Shown piece by piece: positions 56,584 to 64,000 of a stretch of DNA of 64,000 nucleotides. How positions within the stretch are numbered: position 1 is the stretch's first letter; every line of letters starts with the position of its first letter. The notes under the pieces are model-generated. The model saw only the letters and a program-made list of their open reading frames with translations, searched no databases and had not been told where the DNA came from. Source of the DNA: Hormiphora californensis (taxonomy: Eukaryota; Ctenophora; Tentaculata; Cydippida; Pleurobrachiidae); the NCBI GenBank assembly GCA_020137815.1, contig CM035350.1, positions 8,402,712-8,466,711 on the forward strand. Direction: 5' to 3'. The translations under genes and the position numbers were made by a program.

Positions 56584-59500
56584 TCAGTCCATGATGGTTC
56601 TGCGGTGATACAGATCGGAGGCTACATCGCACAGGAAGAGTGGCAATGATCTGTGTTGTGTAAACTTTGACAAGTGGGCCTGCATGTCAATGGAACTGGT
56701 GTATTTCGTCTCCACCAATTGGAATGCTCCCTCGCACCTGGAGGAGAAACATAATTAATATCGGGATTTAATACGAAAACCAAAGAAAACGAATTTAATA
56801 AATTAATTTAGTAGCGAATTTTGAAATTTTAATAATCGTGAGCCCGTTAAATCAGGGAGCCCAGTGAATCAGGGTCAAATACTGTTAATTTCCTATATGG
56901 GGGCGGGGGAGGTTATATCAGGGTCCGACTGCATTACTCTTTGTTGATTAACTCCCCGTTCATCCACTAAGTTTTGTGAGAAAATATAATAAGTAACTAA
57001 CTCGATCCATACTAACTTCTTGAAGAGAAGATTGTGAGTTGGTGATTCAGCATAGAGAGATACAAGAGAGAACTGTGAGTCCTCGGGGCACGAGAGGGTG
57101 TATCCAAACATGTATTCAACATTCTCCTTTAATTCACGGATCTGTAAATAGAGTATTTAGGGTGTTTAGGGTGCAGTGTTCGTGGTGTTCAGGGTGTTTA
57201 GAGTGTTCAGAGTGTTCAGGGTGCAGTGTTCATGGTGTTCTATAGTGGGTATATTATTATAGTACATGCCCGTGTCGTATTCAGTTCACAGTTACGCTTT
57301 ACTTCAACGGGTTTTCTAGTGTAATAAAATAACCAAAACACAAGTAAAGTCCAAGATATTGCCCTGCCGTATTCACGTTGCTTGGTAGAATGGTAGAGTA
57401 TTCCAAAGTCGAGCCGCTCTTCGAGATCTGTGTGGTGATGGGGGAAGTCTGGTATTGTGTAGATCCTACACCGGTGTCAGTTCCTTACAGAGCCTCCCCC
57501 TCCTCAAAACATTCCGTATCCAGTCTAATATTGAATTGTTGTTCTGTTTTAGGTATCCGAGTAATCTTTTAATCTTATAATGTTCTTCGTACAGATGCTG
57601 TACAGGTGTCAGTTCCTCACAGGTGTCAGTTCCTAACATTCGCAGTAACAGACTCTTCAACACTGGGGTAAGACTGCATACCGATGGGACAAGAGGGCAC
57701 TAATTTAAGCAACAATTGAGCGATCTCAGCAACAAATACTGTTTAAACATAATAACGCACAGTTTTGATTATAGACTACTCGTTATCCTTTGAAAGGGTC
57801 TACAGTAGACTGCCTACTTTGTAATCAACTTCATAGTTCATATATCAACATATAATGGTGTCAGTCCAATCGAGCATCCCCCGCACGAACAGACAGTGCT
57901 CTCTCCCGCAAAACGTCAGATGGGCAACGATGAGCTCTCACGTGAACAGTGTCGTGAGTGTCCACTGTATCGTGTGGTCCATGTAACATGGATACACCGG
58001 AGAGGGGTACACAAGACGGCCACACGAGACAAACACACAAAGGAAAGGCCGTTCAAAAATCGTGTGGGGTGAACAAAAAAGGGCGCCGTTACGATCTGGG
58101 TGTTTGGAGGCCTGTTTACAGGTGCGCGCTGCCAAAAAAGTTGATTCACTAAAATGGCTCTAACCGCCAAACCACTCAACCGTTTTGGCTGATTAAAAGT
58201 TTATCTGGTAGGGAATGTCAAGGGCTAACCCCAACCCAAACCCCAACCCTAACCCTAACCCTACTTTAGCCCTAACCCTAAAAAACCGTTTGTCAGCACT
58301 CCCAGAACACCCAGATTTTAACGCTGGCCAACAAAAAAGTGATCCAGGCCTGATTTGAAAATTGCGAGTGCGCGGCGTCAAAATCTGGCTTTTTGTGACG
58401 CGCAAATAACAAAATAGAGCCGCGCAGCTGCGCGCGGATTAATTTATTAAAATTCAATTCCCAAATTCAAAATAAAAATAAGGAACCATGAGGCCCCTCG
58501 GAAATGTTCAAGTCATGCACAATCAAGTCACGCCCACCAATCACAGCTCAGAACGCGCGAAGCATGACTTGATTGTGCATGACTTGAACATTTCCGAGGG
58601 GCCTCATAATAAAGTTCAAGAGCCTCCAAGAGCGCACCACAATCAAGAGAGACCAAAATCAAGAGCACACCACAATCAAGAGAGACCAAAATCAAGAGCA
58701 CACCACAATCAAGAGATACCAAATCAAGAGCGCACCACAATCAAGAGACACCAAATTCAAGAGTGCACCACATCTGGTATCTTCTGGATAGGGAGCTCTC
58801 TTGGATGAGGTGCGCTCTTGATTTGGTCTCTCTTGATTGTGGTACGCTCTTGATTTGGTCTCTCTTGATTGTGGTGCGCTCTTGATTTTGGTCTCTCTTG
58901 ATTGTGGTGCGCTCTTGATTTTGGTCTCTCTTGGATGGGGTGCGCTCTTGGGCGCTCTTGGAGGCTCTTGAACTTTATTATGGTTCCTTATAAATCTGGA
59001 GATCCAAACTCGCTTGATGTTTTTCTCAAATGAGCACACTCGGAGCACATTCAGGTCAGGCCGACCAATCACAGCTCAGAACGCGCAGATGTTCCGCATG
59101 TTCTGAGCTGTGATTGGTCGGCCTAACCTGAATGTGTTCGACCTGAACATTTCCGAGTGTGCTCATTTTCCCACTCTTGAAAAGGGGCGCGATTATAATC
59201 TGGGTGCTTTGCAGCGACTTTACAGGTGCGCGCTACCAAAATAGTACACTTAGACCGGCTATAACCATTAACCACGCAACCACATGGCCAATTTGAGTAA
59301 ACTAAACGGTAACTGATAGAGAATCGATAGCCATAACCCGTCCGCGCTAAAACTACGAATTGTTAGCAATGAAAGGCACCCAGATTTTAACGTTTTCCGT
59401 TGAAAAGCGCTGCCTTATCCCGTGCTATCGGGGGCCAGCAGCGTTTGCCAATCCCACTCTTCTCAATTTTCGTTGGGGTATGGCATGCGCTGCAACCCTC

Positions 59501-59759
59501 AAATGGTGACAGTTGACACGTAAGGGGCTAAAGGCTCACTGTAGTATGGGGCGGCAGCACTCATAGAAGGAAACTCACCGACATCATACATGATCTTCAA
59601 CCCAAGCGACAAATAACAGCTAATACTGCCATAGCTCCGCCCCTGACATTGTATAGAAGTCTTCTCTGGACCGGTCGACCAGTAGATCCCGTCGTTGTCC
59701 AATTGTCCAATTGTCTTTGAGCCATAGCCGTGGAATGTGGATGCAGTTCGGCCCCTCAT
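56584..59759 (-). CDS. Spliced gene of unknown function
   Basis: Predicted coding exons: 59759-59579 (starts MRGRTASTFHGYGSK), then at least one exon not found, then 57673-57621, 57427-57342, 57141-57017 and 56737-56584 (ends LPLFLCDVASDLYHRRTIMD). The four downstream exons join in phase (SLLLRMLGTDTYLEERLDFG / ISWTLL-IRELKENVEYMFGY / LLFKK-CEGAFQLVETKY). The first ends in phase 1 while the next known exon needs phase 2, so a missing exon is required. I recognise no family. Intron 1 is filled with foldback elements and MULE-like MITEs. The start lies 144 bp from the divergent Jupiter-like gene, suggesting a shared promoter. Confidence 0.6.
56825..56935. mobile_element. Small CGGACCC-ended element (degenerate)
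   Basis: The right end (ATCAGGGTCCGACTGC) and internal CAGGGTCAAATACTGTTAATTT resemble the family at 29677-29804. It lies in the last intron of the unknown gene. The left end is weak. Confidence 0.4.
58081..58329. mobile_element. MULE-like MITE, 249 bp, second copy
   Basis: Flanked by AACAAAAAA on both sides (58072-58080 and 58330-58338), a 9-bp target duplication. It is almost identical to 12787-13035 in inverse orientation and of the same length. It carries CCCTAA repeats internally. It lies in intron 1 of the unknown gene. Confidence 0.93.
58481..59168. mobile_element. Cluster of three palindromic foldback elements
   Basis: A large palindrome (58481 to about 58990) has arms of tandem ~33-bp units (CACCACAATCAAGAGAGACC type). 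A smaller palindrome (58491-58605, ends GAGGCCCCTCGG / CCGAGGGGCCTC) is inserted in its left arm; the right arm shows the empty site AACCATAATAAAG. A related palindrome (59031-59166, ends GAGCACACTCGG / CCGAGTGTGCTC) follows. Both small elements share CCAATCACAGCTCAGAACGC at their centres. Confidence 0.8.
59185..59399. mobile_element. MULE-like MITE, diverged 215-bp copy
   Basis: Flanked by TTGAAAAG on both sides (59177-59184 and 59400-59407). Ends are GGGCGCGATTATAATCTGGG and, inverted, CGTTAAAATCTGGGTGC. It is the same family as 58081-58329, but internally distinct. Confidence 0.75.
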
Positions 59760-59903
59760 CAGCGTATCACACACTAATCACAATGTAAACATTGGAAACA
59801 ACAAACCGACACCGGGTCACATTAGGTTTTTTTCTTAGGATACCACCATTTTAATTTCTTCTAAACCAATACATTCTCTTTTAGTTAGATAACCAGACTA
59901 ATA
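59760..59903. promoter_or_regulatory. Candidate bidirectional promoter
   Basis: 144 bp separate the start codons of the unknown gene (-) and the Jupiter-like gene (+). No TATA box is obvious. Called from the head-to-head arrangement only. Confidence 0.4.
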
Positions 59904-61944
59904 ATGAATATGAATAACGCTGCCAAAGAGTATGCCGCCAGGTCTCAATCCAGCAACATTTTCAGTGGTTCAGAACAGGTAATAGAGCGTGACACACCAT
60001 AATAGACTGGTGAAACATTGTACTGTACTTCTGTTTTTGCCTATTTGCTAATCCCCCAACATATTGTCTTCATTTTTCCAATCTCCCAGTTTTTATATAT
60101 CCTCCTCTCCCTAGCCGAACTGTAACAGCAGGCCTGGTAAGAAGATGGGAGGCAACCAGGTAGCCAGCAACATTGCGTTTGGAGATGGAGAGGATCACGT
60201 TGCAGAAACCCGCCGGGCTCCCGAACCTGCCCCCTTCCTAACTGATGACAATGCTGTGAACACCCACGGCAGACTAGGAGGATATGTTAACCAGAGCGAT
60301 TCTCTCGTTGAGGCATCAGAAGAGGAAAACAGACAGGTAGTTATGAGAGAGTTTGTGTGTTTGTAGCTCTGTATTATGAGAGAGTTTGTGTGTTTGTAGC
60401 TCTGTATTATGAGAGAGTTTGTGTGTTTGTAGCTCTGTATTATGAGAGAGTTTGTGTGTTTGTAGCTCTGTATTATGAGAGAGTTTGTGTGTTTGTAGCT
60501 CTGTATTATGAGAGAGTTTGTGTGTTTGTAGCTCTGTATTATGAGAGAGTTTGTGTGTTTGTAGCTCTGTATTATGAGAGAGTTTGTGTGTTTGTAGCTC
60601 TGTATTATGAGAGAGTTTGTGTGTTTGTAGCTCTGTATTATGAGAGAGTTTGTGTGTTTGTAGCTCTGTATTATGAGAGAGTTTGTGTGTTTGTAGCTCT
60701 GTATTATGAGAGAGTTTGTGTGTTTGTAGCTCTGTATTATGAGAGAGTTTGTGTGTTTGTATGCCTCGCTGTGACCCCTGTAAAAGCATGTTATACATAA
60801 CTCATACCATTTAATGAACTCTCTCGAGCAGGCCACGGCCACCAAGATCAAATTAAACATGCATGTAAGGATCTTTTGTCAGGTCGACTAGTGAGAGAGA
60901 TAAAAGGCTTGGACAAATTATACCCCCATTATGCGAAGTGCTCGGACTGTTCTTGTCACAGATATCCCACTTCTCTCGAGACACATTATTCATAATGATC
61001 TCGAGCCATTCATAATTAATATCTTCCCCTGGTCTGTCTTACACTCATATTGGGCTCACAGCCTCACATTTCACATCCTATAAAGTTGTCACATCCTATA
61101 ACAGTATACCGCCAGCTTCTTACTCACCCCTCCAACAAGCATGGGTTGCTCACAAAGGATGATCTAATGGATCAACAGAATAATCAAAATTCCTCCGGTT
61201 CATTTAGTCTTACTTGTGATCGGTGCTTCCTACTTCTGTAGTCCATGTATATTATGGTAAAATGTAAAACCATATAACACCCCATCATCCTCACCAGGTT
61301 GAGTACTCCAGACCCGAGCCAGTTGTGATGGTGACCCCAGAAGCAGACATCAAACCCAATGGTGCGTGTACAAATAACATAACATGAACTGACCATTATT
61401 GAGTTAACCCTTCTACTGGATAGACGGAGTTATGGTAACCATGGTAACACGCTGTTATATATGGTAACCATGGTAACACTGTATTGATGTGACAGGTAAA
61501 CATCGCGTGGTCACTACTGTCCTGATGTTGTGCGTGTGTAACAATGATCGGGCTTTGTGTGTGCGTGATTTTGCGCTTGAAATATTCAACTGATTGTGTG
61601 TGATTATGTTGCATAAAATCCCTGGGTTTCATAAAGACAGTATTTTCTTTACTTGATCTAGAACATAAAGCCAGTTATGTATCTCATATTTCATTAAATT
61701 GAGTTATCTAGGCCATTCCTAACAGTGCCAGCTCTAGCATACTAAACACCTGGGTACCCACATCACACACAACTAACACACCTCTCTCTCTCTGTCAGGA
61801 AACTCAAAAGTTGCCAGAGAACACAAAGCCAGGAACATGACCAGCCACATCTTTGACAGTCCCGATGCAGCCCCCCAGCAACAACGTAATACCAGGGGGA
61901 ATAACGGTTACAACAAGGTCTCTCAAATCTCTCAAATCTTCTAA
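59904..61944 (+). CDS. Jupiter/HN1-like protein, 5 exons
   Basis: Exons: 59904-59978, 60115-60336, 60832-60864, 61298-61361 and 61799-61944. All are in phase, giving 179 residues. The protein is hydrophilic and probably disordered. It has three short motifs of the type (A)SNIF: SSNIFSGSEQ near the start, ASNIAFGDGE after a RPGKKMGG segment, and TSHIFDSPDA near the end. Repeated SNIFG-like motifs with nearby RPGG-like segments characterise the Jupiter/HN1 microtubule-associated family. The match is by motif only, so the family name is tentative. An AATAAA near 62285 follows. Confidence 0.6.
60337..60762 (+). repeat. 33-bp minisatellite starting at the exon 2 donor
   Basis: About 13 copies of TAGCTCTGTATTATGAGAGA + GTTTGTGTGTTTG begin within the donor (AGACAG|gtagttatgag). 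Because 33 is a multiple of three, it creates long repeated open frames on both strands, which are not genes. Confidence 0.95.
61436..61476. repeat. Tandem GGTAACCATGGTAACAC palindromes
   Basis: Two copies of ATGGTAACCATGGTAACAC in intron 4 of the Jupiter-like gene. Each is near-palindromic and resembles an X-box half-site pair, with one mismatch to the RFX consensus. Confidence 0.6.
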
Positions 61945-63343
61945 ACCCTATCAGAGGACTGAGAGAGAGATGTACTGTGTGTATTATAATAGTGTGTTTC
62001 AATTTGTCGCCGGCTGGCTACCGGAGTGCCCTTTACTTTACAATGCAGTTCTAAACACTATCTTTCACTCTCAATATACAGCGGACAATAATATTTCTTT
62101 TTAACTGTACAGCAACTGTTTGCATATTTTTGTTCAACTTTTGTTTGGCATAGTTACCATTTGACTCTCTCTGTCTTGGTACTACCGTCATGATCATCCA
62201 CAATGAGAGAGTGTTCAATATTTGTTGATGAGTATATTCAATTTGTAATGTCTCAAAAGAATTATATATTTTTTCTCCGCCATTAAATAAACTTTGTCAT
62301 TGAATTTAGGCAGGGTATTGCAGTACAGTCATGTGTTGATGTTTTTATGTAGAGAGATATAGATCTCTAAAAGGAAGCGTCTATTTGGCCACTACTAAAC
62401 CGACCACTGCTGATGCTCTAGTAATACCCTGCCATAGTCTACCTCCCCAGTGATTTACTAGTACAAACGAAAAGAATAATGGCTCCTACAGAGGTTGCCA
62501 TGGCAACTATTGGGCTCTGTAACCGCTACTTCTCTACCGATTACCACCTGCATCGACATCACATTCGTTGTCATGACAACTGCAGAGTTCACAGAATGAG
62601 CGGAACGCGCGGAGCACTTCTTGTAGAGATCTCCGCGCGACAAAGATTCGCGCGCGGCGGCCGTTTCAGATTTTGGTTTGGTCTGGGACCTTCCATTCGA
62701 TCATTTCCCGTTTTCCCGCCTAACGTCGCCTTTTTTACAAATTTCTTTTTGGCTCTTTTTCGCTTCGTGTTGCGGGCGATTCATTAATTGCTCACCAATT
62801 TCCATAAAAGTGCGAATCTTTCGAAGCAAGTTCGATTCTATCAAAAGATCCCTGGTGATTGTCTATTTGGGGTTTGACTACTTTGAAATTTGATAAGTTG
62901 TAGTAAATTTTGGGGGGTCGGGAGGTCTTATTGGGTTTTAAAGTGTATCCACCATCTATGGCGGTGCATGAGTGCACGATGAATATTTTAACAAAAAAAG
63001 AAAAAATGAAAAAGAAAATAAAGAAAAATTGAAAAAAAGTAGAAAAATAAAAAGAAAATTGAAAAAAAAGAAAAAAAAATTTGTTTTTTGAAATTTCGCG
63101 TGCACTCATGCACCGCGTAAACCGTAAATCGGCTCAAAAGTGCACGCGCGTTACATGTCGCGGCGAAATATTACAAAATAAGCTGCTTTTTTGCGGCGCG
63201 CAATTTTATTCTCATTTTGGCCAAAATTCCAACCAAATTTGGTTGGAATTTTTTACTTTTTTACCCCAACATCTGGTCGAACCCAACGTGTATGAGACTC
63301 ATTTTGATTAATTCTAGATATGGTTACCCCTTTCTCTCTTCAG
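61945..63343. other. 3' UTR and intergenic region
   Basis: Apart from the AATAAA near 62285 and the X-box, it contains a CpG-rich patch (62590-62665) and an A-rich low-complexity stretch (62985-63085). No supported gene. Confidence 0.6.
62494..62507. promoter_or_regulatory. Perfect RFX-type X-box
   Basis: GTTGCCATGGCAAC is a perfect palindrome matching the known RFX consensus (GTT(A/G)CC-NN-GG(C/T)AAC). It lies ~550 bp downstream of the Jupiter-like stop. A target gene is not evident; a weakly supported plus-strand gene may follow. Confidence 0.4.
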
Positions 63344-63556
63344 CAGCTTCTCCTTGGCTGATGAAATGTGATACCAATCGGTAACGGGTAAACCACCTCA
63401 AGAGCCATCAAAAAGGAGACTTAAAGGATAAGGATTTAGCTACTATTTTCTTCCATAACACCCAATCTATGATCTACCCCTCCCTTCTCAGATACTGTGA
63501 GCGAAGTGATGCGGGAACTGTCAACTGGGACTCTGCCTAAAGAACGTCATTACTAA
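63344..63556 (+). CDS. Possible terminal exons of an unidentified gene
   Basis: A good acceptor (tttctctcttcag) precedes 63344-63380, which ends at a donor (CCAATCG|gtaacg). A second good acceptor (tcccttctcag) precedes 63492. Joined, they read SPWLMKCDTNRYCERSDAG... to a stop at 63540. In the alternative frame the second exon alone reads TVSEVMRELSTGTLPKERHY to a stop at 63556. I cannot decide between these and see no upstream exons. Confidence 0.3.
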
Positions 63557-64000
63557 GCCAAAGGGGTCAACAGATGTCAGAGTTCTCGTAAATCGACCAG
63601 CTGCCGTGAGGACCGCTGACGCTGCCGTGAGGACCCCTTCCCCGGACATTGCCGTGAGGGCCGCTGCCGTGAGGATCCGGACGCTTCAAAGAGGAACCCT
63701 GCCGCTACCGAGAGGACACCTTCCCCCACTCCAATAGCCGCTGACAAGAGAACCCCCGCCTACCGCAACCGATAATCCAGCTGCTGAGATGTCCCCGCAT
63801 CATAGTAAGTTAACAAACGAAAACTCCTCCCCCAGGCGCCATCTAGTCAGGACCACTATTGGTGCGCGGTCGTGCCCACGGAAGGAGTGCTTGGATCATC
63901 TTGAAACCGGTTTTAAGTTAACTAATACATATCCAAAAGTGTCTGTAGCTATTTGGGTGATGTTCTGACAATCCAATTACGAGTTATGACCAAAAAACAG
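63557..64000. other. GC-richer end of window
   Basis: It contains about five imperfect copies of GCTGCCGTGAGGACC (63601-63700). It may be the 3' UTR or an exon of a gene running out of the window. No firm call. Confidence 0.4.

Noticed and set aside
58201-58290. True telomeric tract
   Set aside because: The CCCTAA units are few, degenerate and inside a MITE with its own target duplication.
60195-60860. 160-221-codon repeat frames on both strands (HTNSLIIQSYK and related)
   Set aside because: The 33-bp period of an intronic minisatellite keeps all frames open.

Overview
The window is nuclear DNA from an animal, most plausibly an early-branching invertebrate such as a sponge. The species cannot be fixed from the sequence alone. 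The evidence is spliced genes with GT-AG introns (often 60-300 bp), metazoan families (Cab45/SDF4, CLC-6/7, ERK7/MAPK15, a Jupiter/HN1-like protein, a type-B carboxylesterase), nuclear tRNA genes in introns, and many transposons and CT/GA microsatellites. I rebuilt the spliced genes by hand from splice signals and codon phase. All exon borders are predictions without transcript support.

Layout. 1-5.6 kb: no convincing gene; microsatellites, hairpins and small inverted-repeat elements. 5.6-13.1 kb: a stack of nested transposons on the minus strand. A LINE with a restriction-like endonuclease is split by a CR1-like LINE, which is split by a 1.34-kb hAT-like element with an 8-bp target duplication. 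A 249-bp MULE-like MITE with a 9-bp target duplication also sits in the outer LINE. 13.3-19.0 kb: an eight-exon RING E3 ligase gene (-), with two tRNA-Leu(CAG) genes in one intron and a complete Cab45-like ER calcium-binding gene (+) nested in another. 20.5-21.5 kb: an intronless gene for a basic repeat protein, with a TATA box. 23-25.7 kb: satellites and a broken LINE ORF1. 25.8-34.1 kb: a 22-exon CLC-6/7 chloride/proton exchanger (+) carrying a ~2.2-kb foldback in intron 11 and an 18-copy splice-donor minisatellite in intron 13. 36.8-42.1 kb: an apparently intact Ty1/copia element (-). 46.2-48.1 kb: a membrane-anchored carboxylesterase in one long exon (+). 49.0-54.3 kb: a 12-exon MAPK15 gene (-) with two tRNA-Ser(AGA) genes in an intron. 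56.6-59.8 kb: a spliced gene of unknown function (-), divergent across ~145 bp from a five-exon Jupiter/HN1-like gene (+, 59.9-61.9 kb). 62-64 kb: AT-rich sequence, an RFX-type X-box and weak terminal exons.

The cellular genes do not form one pathway. The most striking shared property is structural. In at least four independent genes, short tandem repeats begin at a splice junction and copy the 5' or 3' splice site itself (CLC exons 11, 13 and 22, RING exon 5, the unknown gene, and next to the donor of Jupiter-like exon 2). This looks like a recurrent mutational process and is the observation I would follow first.
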